A DNA stretch of 64,000 nucleotides from Heterotrichella gracilis. Lineage: Eukaryota > Sar > Xanthophyceae > Tribonematales > Xanthonemataceae. Location: NCBI GenBank assembly GCA_032358255.1, contig JAULBX010031370.1, forward strand, positions 248,001-312,000, written 5' to 3'. This document shows, one piece after another, positions 43,891-55,000 of the stretch (positions within the stretch are counted from its first letter, which is position 1; the number at the start of each line of letters is the position of its first letter). Position numbers and translations under genes: made by a program. Below the pieces are notes generated by a model, which had not been told where the DNA came from, did not search any database, and was given only the letters and a program-made list of their open reading frames with translations.

Positions 43891-46800
43891 CTATGCCAGC
43901 CCCACCGCCGCCATCGCCCGGTGTGGGTCTTCTTCCCAGTCCTGGCGCGTGATCCAGAACTGTGCCCGTCCCCGCATGATCTCGGCAAGAGCAGCCGCGC
44001 CCACAAACACCATGTGCTTGCGCCGGGGGGGGTCCTGTACACCCAGGCGTAGCCGCCGCAGGCCGCTGCGATCGCCCTGCAAGGGTGGTGGTGGTGGTGA
44101 TATGGTGGTGGTGTGGTGGGTTTGTGTATATGTGGAGGGCATCGGGCTGAAATGCAGAATAGCTAGAAAAAACCAAGTAAAATGGTTTGGTGGAAGCTTC
44201 ATCGCCCCCAAGTACGGTCCACACATAAATATAATCTAAATCATGCCATATGGCGGCAGTTCATGCAAATCCGCAAGGGAAGCCCCCCTTCGGAAGGGTT
44301 GGGCGGGCTGCATGGCCGTTGGCCACTGGCTGATTAACGGTGCTGTAGCTGTGGCAAGCTCTCCATTCCAAGAAAGTTGTGAACCCTACCAAAACCATAT
44401 CCCAAACCCTCATTACGGTTCCCCAGCCCCCTACCTGCAGCACCTTGTCCAGGAACAGGTGCCTGAGCTCCCGCTCCATTCTGTTTGGCATCCCCGGGAA
44501 CATGGACGATCCCCCGCTGAGCACGATGTGGCTGTACAGGGACATGCGGCTGTCCATGTCAACATCCTGGGAGGAGCAGGAAAGGGGGGCTCAGGGCTGG
44601 TAAAAAATGGCTAGATTGGTGTCGGGGTGTAATGCTGCAGGCTCGTCTGCGTACAGCTGTGCGCCGTGCTGCCCCCTCACCCACCCACATGCATGCAGCC
44701 GTGCACGGCGGTGCGTCCACATGTGTGCAGCTTTGCATCGTCCATCCACACCCGCAGATGCACAGCCTCCCACTCCCCAATCAGATACACTCCTGCAAAC
44801 CCCACACCCCCACCCCTCCCTATACACAGCTGCGCCGCACCCTCCCCCCCGCCAAGCGCCCCCCACCCCCGGCCCCCCACCTGTATACAGCTGTGCACCG
44901 CCTCGGCAATCCCCTGCGCTTCCATACCCAGCAGCTTAGGGTCAAACAGCGCCTCGGGGGCCATGAAGCGCTCGCTGCCCACCCGGATCACGCGCCCGTC
45001 GGGGAGGGTGTAGGGGACCACGTGGTGGACGGTCTCACGCGCGATCTGGGGGTGGATGAGAGGAGGTGGGGAAGGGAGTGAGAGGATAGAATTGGGGGAA
45101 GTGGTGGTGGTGGTGGTGGTGGTCAAGGACAATGTGGTTTTGCTGGATGGCGGTGTGACACACGGCGGGGATCTAGGCAGGGGGATTAAGGCCCATGCCA
45201 TGATCACCGCCATATTCACAGCCATGACGACAGAAATGGTTACAGCAAGGAACACGCCCATGCGTGCACACATCACCCTTGAATGTGCATGTAAACCATG
45301 AGCGACTCCTGTGTGCGTGGTGTGCCCCTCCACCCCCCACCTTGAGCTCCTTCTGGTAGTCATACGCCACAAAGCAGGTGGCCTCCTTTAGCTGGCGGGC
45401 GGCATCCATGTCAGACATGCGGCTCAGGCTGGGGAAAGGGGGAGGAATTGGGGGTAAATGCGTTGAAATTGGTAAACGGTGGAGCTGATGCACCATATCA
45501 GTTATGCAGCTCAGGCTGGCAAACAGGTAGGTAGATGGGGTGCAGCTGCATGCATCCAGGACCCGGTTCAAGGAACGTTTGTTTTCAGCCCCCCCTTGCT
45601 CAGCTGGTTGATGTTTAGGGTTCAGGGTTTTAGGGTTGAACCCTCCCATTCCCACCTGTATCCCCTCCGCTGCCGCAGCTCCACCAGGTGGTTGGTGTTT
45701 AGAGTTTAGGGTTTTAGGGTATCAGGGTTGGACCCCCACCCACACCCACCTGTACCCTCTCCGCTGCAGCAGCTCCACCAAATGGTTGGTGATGTGGCGA
45801 CCCGCAACGTTCAGGCGCCGCGTGCAGTGGGGAAAGCAGAAGCCATCAACGACGGGAACCTGTGAAAGGGTGTGGGTGCAGTGGTGGGTGCAAAGTATGT
45901 TCCTAGCCACACTCACTGCATTACTGCATCCCCAAAGCGAAAGCCAGTCATTTGACATCCATCCACACCTGCTGCCCACCACGCATTAGAAGGCAACACC
46001 CTAGCCATGGGTTTTTAAGGGTTTTTTCCTAGGTCTCACCGTGTGCGTGCATCCATCCCCGCTGTCCACCACCATCCCAGTCAGCCGCCCTGCGCAAGCC
46101 AGGTGTCCCAACAGGCAGGTGAGTCACATCGGGTAAGCGGGAGCAATGCACGACTTGAGCACACAGCGCTGTTTTTGATGTGTTGGGCGGGGCGATGGCC
46201 AGGAAATGACCATGCCATGACCTTGTGATGACTGTGCGATGACAATGTCATTCATGTGCAATGACATTGCGATGACCATGTGACAACTGTGTGATGACCA
46301 TGTGATTAATGTGCGATGACATTGCAATGACATTGCAATGACCGTGTGAGGACTATGTGATTAATGTGCAATGACATTGCGATGACAGTGCGATAACTGT
46401 GTGATGACCTTGTGATGATCATACAGTGACCATGTAATGACCGTGCAATGACGCTGTAATGACCGTGCAATGACCGTGTAATGATCATGCGATGACCATA
46501 CGATGACCGTGCAATGACCGTGTGATGACCGTGTGATGATCATGTGATGACCGTGCGATGACCATGCGATGACCATGCAATGACCGCAGTGGTATGCCAC
46601 ATGCCGCATGTGCAATCCAGCTGCTGAGCCGTGGTAGGGTACGGAATTTTGCGGGGCGGGGCCCACGCAGTAAGGTATAATAGAATTATACGGGGGTTGT
46701 TATACGGGGGTTGTTACCTTGCGCGTACAGCGCCAGCACCGCCTGCACCTGGATGTATGCCGAGTGGAACTGTTAAAGGGTTTATGCTTAAAGATTTAGG

Positions 46801-48360
46801 GTTTACCTTGCGCGTACAGCGCCAGCACCGCCTGCACCTGGATGTATGCCGAGTGGAACTGTTAAAGGGTTTATGGTTAAAGATTTAGGGTTTACCTTGT
46901 GCGTACAGCGCCAGCACCGCCTGCACCTGGATATATGCCGAGTGGAACTGGTACTCCTCTAGCATCACCTCGAGCATCTGGGGATGAAGAGTGGGGATGG
47001 GGGGATGTTGGAGAAAGCAGGCAGAAGGCGTGGCTGCATGACCAAACCTTGCCACACCCTGAACCCTACCCGCACACGCATTGACATGCACAGGTGCAAG
47101 TCCACTTCCAGGTAAACCCCAAAACTCTAACCAGTTATTCAGTGAAAATTACCGATGCATATGAGTCAATAATGACCAAGAGGCAAACCCCTCAACCCTT
47201 AACGGGTGCCCTGCAACTGCCAGAGCCAAACCCCACTCCCCACCCCACCTTGTGCCTGTGCTTTGTAGAATTGAACAGCGGCTTATTGAGCAGCACCCTA
47301 CATGCCGTTGGGTCAACCGCCATCACTACAACATACAGGCTGCATGCCAACAACTTGGTAAACCCTAAACCCTAGACAAATCATAGCAAAAAGAGGAACC
47401 CCACCTTGTGCCTGTGCTTTGTGGGGTTGAGCGGCGGCTCAGTGAGCAGCACCCTACACGCCGTTGGGTCGCACTTGAGCTCCTGACAAAACACGTGGTC
47501 CCACACCGCCATCATGTCGTCCCAGCGCTGCACCACGCCATCCTGCACGGGGTAGCTCACCCGCACGTCCGCGCAGTGCCGCTGGCACTCCTCGCCCACA
47601 AGCAGCTGCGGGGCGGTGGGGTGGGGTGGGGGTGGTGCTGTGTGGGGTGTGGGGGTGGGGCAAGCAGATGAAGGGAGTGTGTGGGTTGTGGGTTGCTGAT
47701 TTTATTTGTGTGAGTTGTGGTGTTGGTTTGTCGAGCAGAGGGGTAGCTCACACGGACACTTCCGCTGGCACTTTGAATTACAAAGAGCTGCGGGGGGGAG
47801 GCACGGGGATGGGGAGGGGCGGTGGGTGCGCTCCCGATGTGTGGTGCAGTACTGTGGTTTCAGTGCGTGGCGGCAGGTGGGCTGGCTAAACCCTAAACCA
47901 TAATCCCTAAACCCTACCTGTTGGTTTGTGTTTGAGGTTGACTCGCTGGAGTGCCCCACCATGCACGGCACCACAGCCCGCGGGAACACATCCCCGGCAA
48001 ACCCAGCTTTGACGTACTGCAGTGGGGGGGAGCGGGTATGCGTGTTGTGAGCAGTGATGGTGTGGGAGTGCAATTGGGTTGCGAGCGGGGCATTACAATC
48101 CTTATTTGTGCGCATAGATAAAACTTTTACAATACATATGCGGGTGGTGCTGTACACAAGCTACACATCAAGATGGCGGTAAAACCCAAACACAGGTTCC
48201 AACTAACCATGTATATTGGTCACAATCCTTGGTCTTCCACATGTATATGCAACACAGCCCTATAGCCTCAGACTGCCACTGGGACTCCACTCACCCCGGT
48301 TCCACTGTCGCACACCACCACATTCTCCTGGGGCCAGTCCACCTCCTCAGGCGCGCTCAT
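43891..48360 (-). CDS. ARP2: Actin-related protein 2 (Arp2/3 complex subunit)
   Basis: Arp2 pairs with Arp3 to nucleate branched actin filaments. Ten exons join in phase to 392 aa, matching the usual length of about 394: 48360-48295, 48016-47918, 47605-47405, 46977-46896, 46089-46040, 45859-45750, 45428-45341, 45045-44881, 44566-44435, 44076-43891. Nucleotide-binding motifs are intact: phosphate-1 [18 protein letters not shown], phosphate-2 [13 protein letters not shown] and the adenosine loop [33 protein letters not shown] is conserved. The end, [21 protein letters not shown], separates Arp2 from actin, Arp1 and Arp3. Several introns hold copies of adjacent exon edges and one holds a minisatellite. 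Presence of Arp2 indicates an intact Arp2/3 system, which is patchy among green algae. Confidence 0.95.
45595..45720 (-). repeat. Decayed copies of Arp2 exon 6 donor edge
   Basis: CCACCTGTATCCCCTCCGCTGC followed by CAGCTCCACCAGGTGGTTGGTG (about 45653-45699) copies the true edge at 45747-45792 (CCACCTGTACCCTCTCCGCTGC, CAGCTCCACCAAATGGTTGGTG). A shorter remnant lies at 45597-45615. TTTAGGGTTTTAGGG words separate the copies. Confidence 0.88.
46195..46590. repeat. ATGACCRTG minisatellite in Arp2 intron
   Basis: About 390 bp is built from short degenerate units of roughly 9-11 bp around the core GATGACCATGTGATGACCGTGCAATGACC (core split: GATGACCATGT / GATGACCGTGC). It lies in the intron between Arp2 exons 4 and 5, far from both splice sites. 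Confidence 0.92.
46714..46977 (-). repeat. Exact-period 89-bp triplication of Arp2 exon 4 donor edge
   Basis: Copies start at 46714, 46803 and 46892. The first two are 89 bp long and differ by a single base. The third is the real exon 4 end and shares about the first 55 bp with two differences. On the minus strand each unit reads ...CTGTACGCGCAAG then a GT donor. The copy-2 and real donors run directly into GTAAACCCTAAA. Confidence 0.97.
47240..47325 (-). repeat. Decayed copy of Arp2 exon 3 donor edge
   Basis: CCCACCTTGTGCCTGTGCTTTGT then GAGCAGCACCCTACATGCCGTTGGGTC copies the real exon 3 end at 47400-47470 (split: CCCACCTTGTGCCTGTGCTT / GCACCCTACACGCCGTTGGG), about 160 bp away, and keeps a GT donor. 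Confidence 0.92.
47740..47800 (-). repeat. Decayed copy of Arp2 exon 3 acceptor edge
   Basis: GGGGTAGCTCACACGGACAC, CCGCTGGCACT and GAGCTGCGGGG repeat the order seen at 47550-47612 around the exon 3 acceptor (GGGGTAGCTCACCCGCACGT, CCGCTGGCACT, CAGCTGCGGGG). This copy is on the opposite side of exon 3 from the donor-edge copy at 47240. Confidence 0.85.
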
Positions 48361-49092
48361 ACTATGGCTTGAACCCCACACACTTGTGGTGTGTTACTGT
48401 ACAGTGCCAGCAGTACAGGCTGCTTGAGCCATGTGCAAGCCAGGGTTTAGGGTTGACACGGCCAAAAATGGTATTAAATGTGTTTATCTAGGTGTGCTTG
48501 ATTAAGTGTTGGCCACTCACAGGACAGGCTGAAACTTGAACGGGACTGTACAAGGTGGATACCAGAGTGCCTGGTGAAAGGCTGATAACGGCCAGGGCCG
48601 CAGTTTGCGCAGTCGAAACCCTAGACGATGCGAGTGGTGATATATGCATGCATATGGGCAAGCAGTGTCGAAGATGGTAGCACGGCGTCAACTACACAAG
48701 CTCAGTTGAACATGCGAACATCCGTGCTGCGAATAACTGTACTTTGTGTACTTATACTTATTGTACCAGCCCAACGAGCCTGCTCAAGATCTGTCGAATT
48801 TGGGTTCAATCGGTTCACTCCCGCTTCGCCCAAAATACACTACCCCTCGCTGCGGCTGCCCATGCATCACAGTACTTTAAACGAGCAAAACAAGTGGCTT
48901 TCAACCACCAGTTCGAGTGTTTGTGTGCTTGGATACTTTCTGATGCACCTGATTGTTTGCAAAAACGTTTATGCTGGTGCTCATCAAGCTAAACTGCGTA
49001 GGCAGCAACTGTAAACCAGCGCAAGGCAGCCATGGTGTGACCTTTATGCATATGGAGTGAGGTTGGGGCCTTGGTGCCTTTAACAGGCAGCC
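48361..49092. other. Divergent intergenic region, Arp2 / SF3B3
   Basis: About 0.7 kb. It contains an ATGCATGCAT palindrome (48644-48653) and an open frame (48628-49014) whose inner Met start begins with a hydrophobic stretch. Composition and position suggest it is untranslated or promoter sequence. Confidence 0.45.
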
Positions 49093-52000
49093 ATGTATCT
49101 CTACAACTTGACGCTCAACAGGGCCTCGGGCATCCAGGTGACCCCCCATCCCCACCCCTTATGCATGCATCATCACCCCCACCCCCATCACCCCACCCCC
49201 ATCACCTCCCCGCCTCCCCCGCCCCCCAGAGCGCCATCTATGGCAACTTCTCGGGGCCCAAGGCCCAGGAAATCATCGTCTCCCGCGGCAAGATCCTGGA
49301 GCTGCTCCGCGCGGACGAACATGGGCGTATGCAAACCATCTACTCCACAGACGTCTTCGGGGTCATCCGCTCCATTTCCCCTTTCAGACTCACGGGGGCG
49401 CAAACCGACTACCTGGTGGTGGGTTCGGACTCTGGCAGGATCGTGATCCTCAAGTACGCCAAGGACAAGAAGTGCTTCGTCAAGGTGCACCAGGAGACCT
49501 TTGGCAAGTCAGGGTGCAGGCGCATCGTCCCTGGCGAGTACATCGCCACCGACCCCAAGGGGCGAGCCTGCATAATCGGGGCGCTGGAGAAGCAGAAGTT
49601 CGTCTACGTGTTGAATAGGGACAGCGCGGCCAACCTGACCATCTCATCCCCCTTGGAAGCGCACAAGTCCCACACGCTCTGCTTCTCCATCTGCGGCCTG
49701 GACATGGGCTTTGACAACCCCGTGTTTGCTGCCATCGAGCTGGACTACTCGGATGCAGACCAGGTGCAGACCACCCCTTTGCGACACAGCCCCACGCACA
49801 GCGCAGCTGCTTGCATATCGCATCTGCATGCATATGTGATGCAACAGCCACCAGCCCGCCTCCCAACGCAGCGGCCACCCGCTATGGGCGCCAAACCATA
49901 TTTGGGAGTCTTTTGCACGGTCCTCAAAAAGCGTGCAAGCACCTCCATGCAGGCCACACACCTTCCTAACGCCACACCGCACAACCATCACACCCACCGC
50001 CATCCCCCCAACACCCACCCACCCACCGCATCAAACCCTCACCTCCCCGCTCCCCCCTCCCACCCACCCACCCACCCATCCCCCAGGACCCCACCGGGGA
50101 AGCCGCCTCGGAGGCCCAGAAGCACCTCACCCTCTACGAGCTCGACCTGGGCCTCAACCACGTGGCGCGCAAGTGGTCCGAGCCGGTAGACAACGGCGCC
50201 AACCTCCTGGTGCCGGTGCCGGGCGGGGGCGACGGGCCGGGCGGCGTGCTGGTCTGCGCCGAAAACTTCATCATTTACAAGAACCAGGACCACCCGGACG
50301 TGCGTGCGGTGATCCCGCGGCGCCGCAGCCTGCCGCCCGACCGGGGCGTGCTGATCGTGAGCGCCGCGGGGCACAAGATCAAGACCATGTTCTTCTTCAT
50401 TGTGCAGGTGGGGGAGCGGGCTGGGGTGTGGGGGTGGGAGGCGGCTGGGGTGGGGGTTTGGGGACGGGATGGGGAGGGGTGGAGGGGAGCGCGTTTCGCA
50501 TGGATAGGGCTGGCGGTGGGATGGATTGTGGAGGAGCTGGGTGTGCGGCGGAGATGTGGACGAGAAGAGCGAGGGGGGTATATTTGTTTTTAAAGAGAAA
50601 TGCTATATGGTTGCATATAGCTTGTTGTATAGAAGCGCCTGGTTTGTCCTGGTAGTCGGGTGGACGGGCCTGTGCACATACATGCTTGAGGTGGTACGTG
50701 CTTGTTACCAATTTGACAACCTCCACCCACACATACCCATCTCCCCTTACCCTCGCACCCTCGCCACCGCGACCTTTGCTCACCCCCCCCATCACCCCCA
50801 CGCTCAGAGCGAGTATGGCGACCTGTACCGGGTGACACTGGAGTACCAAGGGGAGGCGGTGTCCGAGGTGAAGGTCAAGTACTTTGACACCATCCCCCCC
50901 GCGGTGGCCATCTGCGTGCTCAAGAAGGGCTTCCTGTTTGCTGCCTCGGAGTTTGGCAACCACGCGCTGTACCAGTTCCAGGTGGGGCGCTGGGTGGAAC
51001 CCTGCAAACACCCTAATTATTCTCTCATTGTCTACAAATTTTTTCTATGGCACAACTGTTCCCGTTTGAAATTCCACAAAATACTGCGAGCCTCATTCAA
51101 ATATTTGAATATGCCTTGCATAAACTAAAGCTATGTGTCAAGACTGGGGACATGGACCCACATACTGGGACCGCAAGACCCTAGCATAACCCTTACCCTC
51201 CCTTTGATGCCCTCAAGAAGCTTTCAACCCGCCCTCAAAACGCCAGCAGGGCCTAAGATTTAAAAAACAAGCAATGTAAAAAACAAGCTGCTTGTGCGCA
51301 AAGCTATCCCCTTATAGCTATTGCTTAAAGCTGCCCTCCCTCCCCGCAGTCCATCGGCGACGACGATGAGGACGCCGTTGAGTCCAGCAGCGCCACCCTG
51401 ATGGAGACGGAGGAGGGGTTCCAGCCCGTGTTCTTCGACCCGCGCCCGCTGCGCAACGTAGGGGTGGTGGACGTCATGCAGAGCCTCATGCCAGTCATGG
51501 ACATGAAGGTGGGGGGCGGGGGCGGGGGTCATGGGGCTGAAAGGGGGGGTGGGTGGGGGGGTGGGGTGGAATTCTCGTGCCGGTCATTGGTGGGAGGTGA
51601 GGGGCAGAGTGGTGGGTTCGGTCATGGGTGCGATGGTGGTGGGAGCTGGGGTTGGTAGGGGCAGACCCTGCTGGTGATGGATGTGAAGATGGGCTGTTGG
51701 GGGTAGGGGAGGCACCACAGGCCTGGTGCATCCTCCCTCTCCACCATGCATGTGCAATTTTCTCAGCTGGGGATGACTGAGACCCCCGTCGACAGCGCCA
51801 CTGCACCTCCCCGCCATGCACACCCACCCATTTTCTTCCATCCCCACCCCCCCCACCCTCCTGGATCACATTACCACCACCCACCAGCATCACTGCACAT
51901 CAATAGGCACACACACGTTTCCTCCATCCCCAATGCATCTCCCCATCCCCAAACCCCATCCCGGGGCCACCCCGCGCACTGTGAGCAGCGTCAGAGCCCC

Positions 52001-55000
52001 CGTGGCTCAATCCCCATGGCGCTGCATGGGAAGAGGTTTTCTCGGCCCCCTCACGTGCGGAAAGTGGCCCCTACAGCATTCGTTTGGGATCATAGTACCG
52101 CTGGCTGGCCCCCAATCCCCACCGCCGGCTGTCTCCAATACCCACAACATGTCGCGCCACGCGGTGCATCGCATGTGCAGCATGTACAGCATCGCACGGC
52201 TCAATGTTCCATCAAGTTCCCAGCACCTAGTGTCACAGACGTTTCTGTGCCCTAGAATAGGGTATCGGTTCTGGGCATGGCATGGAACCATCAGGCATGG
52301 CATCTCCCCGCCACACCCAACCTGAACCCCCAAACCCTGAACATTATTCCCACGCCACACCCAATCCTAGGCCCTGCGCAGCAATTCCTTGCCATGCCCA
52401 GCCGTCCACCCTATTAATAATAACAATGCTAGTGATTTTTGTTCAAAATAAGTTTCAAAATAAGTTGAAAATATCTTGCAATTTACTTAAAAATCCCCCA
52501 ATACTCCACAGGTTGCGCAGCTCTTCAAGGAGGAGATCCCGCAGATCTACACCCTGTGCGGGCGGGGGGCGCGCTCAACCCTCCGGGTGCTCCGCCCAGG
52601 CCTGGCAGTCACCGAAATGGCGGTCTCCCCCTTGCCCGGCAACCCCACCGCCGTGTGGACCATCAAGAAGTCGGCCTCGGACGAGTTTGACGCCTACATC
52701 GTGGTGTCGTTCACCAATGCCACGCTGGTGCTGTCGATCGGGGAGACGGTGGAGGAGGTGCAGGACAGCGGGTTCCTGGCGGGGTCCAGCACGCTGCACG
52801 TGCAGCTGCTGGGGGACGACTCCATGCTGCAGGTAGGGTTTTGGTGGGGTTTGTGAGGGGAGGGGGTGGCGGCGTGCTGCATGCGCAGGTGTGGGGAAGG
52901 TTTAAGTAGGGTTTGGAACAGGTTTGGTAGGGTTTGGCTGTTGAGAACGTGCAGGACAGTGGATTTCTGGCTGGGTCTATCGCAAGTTGCATGTGCAGCT
53001 GCTGGGGGACGACTCCATGCTGCAGGTGTGGGGAAGGGTTTTAAATAGGGTTTTGGCGGGTTCACTGTTGGGTGTGTGGGCGGGATTGGTGTCGGGGCCA
53101 TGCAGGCTACAAGGCACATCCATTGCACACTTGTGACAAGGATTTGCAAGGGTTTCCGGGGTCACATCCTGACGAAATGCACCCGTAACACACCCGGGAC
53201 ATGTTCCTCACCGCACCCCACTCTTCCTGCCAAAAGCTGCCGCCCCATCCCATATCCCCCCTTGTGTCCAGATCCACCCCTTGGGCCTGCGCCACATCAT
53301 GCTTGGCAAGCGCATCAACGAATGGCGGGCGCCGGGCAAGCGCACAGTCACGCGCGCCACAACCAACGAGCGGCAGGTGGGTGGCAGCACCAAACCCTAG
53401 CGCAAACCCTGCAAAGCTTGTTCGGGTTGTATCAGGGGTGACTGCGTGCCGGGTGTGTGCATTTGCCTTGGTAGAGTGTCTGCACCGCATCCCCTGCACC
53501 GGCATTAACACTCCCAAATGGCGAGCCACGCTCTGAACCATTTGTATTTAAGTGTGCCGAAAGCAATACCCCCTGCCGGGCCGCTGCACCCCGCACCCAC
53601 CTGACCCCTGGTGGTGCGCACACAGCGCCTGGTGAAATTCCCTCCTTGTGGTGATATCATCATTTTTACCTGGTGAATCTAAAAAGGACCAAAACCCTGA
53701 CCTTCAACATGCCCTTGTGCCACCTGTCAGCGGTTGAAATCATCCATGATTAGCTTGAAATCATCCATGAGGGGAATGCTTTAAGCTAAAGCGTTGACCC
53801 CAAAAACCCCCACTCCACACCCTTTCCCCCAGGTGGTCATCTCCCTGTCTGGCAGCGAGGTCATCTCCTCTTAAACCCTAAACTTGAAACCCTAAACCCT
53901 CTCCCCCCACCCTCTCCCCCAGGTGGTCAACTCCCTGCCTGGCGGCGAGGTCATCTCCTTTAAACCAAGCCTACACTTACAGTTTACCCTATGCCCTCAA
54001 TACCCTTGTCCAGGTGGTCATCTCCCTGTCTGGCGGCGAGGTCATCTCATTTGAGCTCAACCAGGCGGGACAGCTGCTGGAGATGGCCAAGAAGGAGATG
54101 AGCGGGGACGTGGCGTGCCTGGATGTGGCGCCCATTCCCGAGGGCAGGCAGCGCTCCCGATTCCTGGTGGTGGGGTCAGCGGACAGCACTGTGCGGGTGC
54201 TGAGCTTGGATGCTGAGGACAACATGAAGGTCCTGGCGCTGCAGGTGCGCGGGGGGAGGAAAGCATTGCCTCTGGAACTGAAAACCCTATTCTAGGGTGT
54301 TAGGATTTGGGTGGGGTTTGGTATTGCGGGGTGTTGATGCAGAGGACAACATGAAGGTGCTAGCGCCACAGGTGCGCGCTGGGATGATTGCCCCTCTGGA
54401 GTTTGGTAAATTTACTATGGGGTAGGAGGGTTTGGGTGGGATTCAAGAGTTGACTAGGGAGGTGAAAGGTGGACATCAAACCCCAGCAGTAGGTTCTGAC
54501 CTGTGTAGAGCTGCAGACCGCACACACCCCCACCCGATTTCCCTCCTACTACCATCCCTCTTAACCCCCTTCACCCCCCTTGCAGGCCATCAGCGCTCCC
54601 CCTGAGAGCGTGCTGCTGCTGGACAGCCCTGCGCTGGGGGCTGGGGGGGCGGAGGAGGGGGCGGGCGCAGGGGCCCTGTTCCTGCACATAGGTGGGTGGG
54701 TGGAGGTGGTGGCGCGGTGGTGTGGTGTGTGTGTGGTGGGGTGGGGTGGTGGTGCAGGTTTTGCCTGTGGCTACCACGTGAGTCTTTGATGGAGTGTTAC
54801 TGCTGTGCTTGGCTGGTGGCATATGTTGCTGGCTTTGTGCATGACTGTCGCCCCCTCTTTGAGGGGAAACAGTCCAGTCCCCCCTTCCCCCGCCCATGTA
54901 CCATATTATGTAGATCGGTGTACTCCTTACAAACCCTAAACCCTAAACCCCCACTGCAGGCCTGAACAATGGCGTCCTGCTGCGCACCGAGGTGGATCGT

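Noticed and set aside
43607-44239. 210-aa plus-strand open frame opposite the end of Arp2
   Set aside because: It is antisense to Arp2 exon 10 and its low-complexity flank; it is a shadow of the GC-rich exon.
46195-46590. CRISPR array
   Set aside because: Units are 9-11 bp and contiguous with no unique spacers, inside a eukaryotic intron.
48628-49014. 128-aa open frame with a hydrophobic segment (RITVLCVLILIVPA) between Arp2 and SF3B3
   Set aside because: It lies in the short divergent promoter region, has no recognisable domain and no intron signals, and could arise by chance. Transcript evidence would be needed.
53833-53965. Extra SF3B3 exons
   Set aside because: The reading frame ends or diverges within about 13-20 codons and the real exon 8 joins exon 7 directly in phase, so these are decoy copies.
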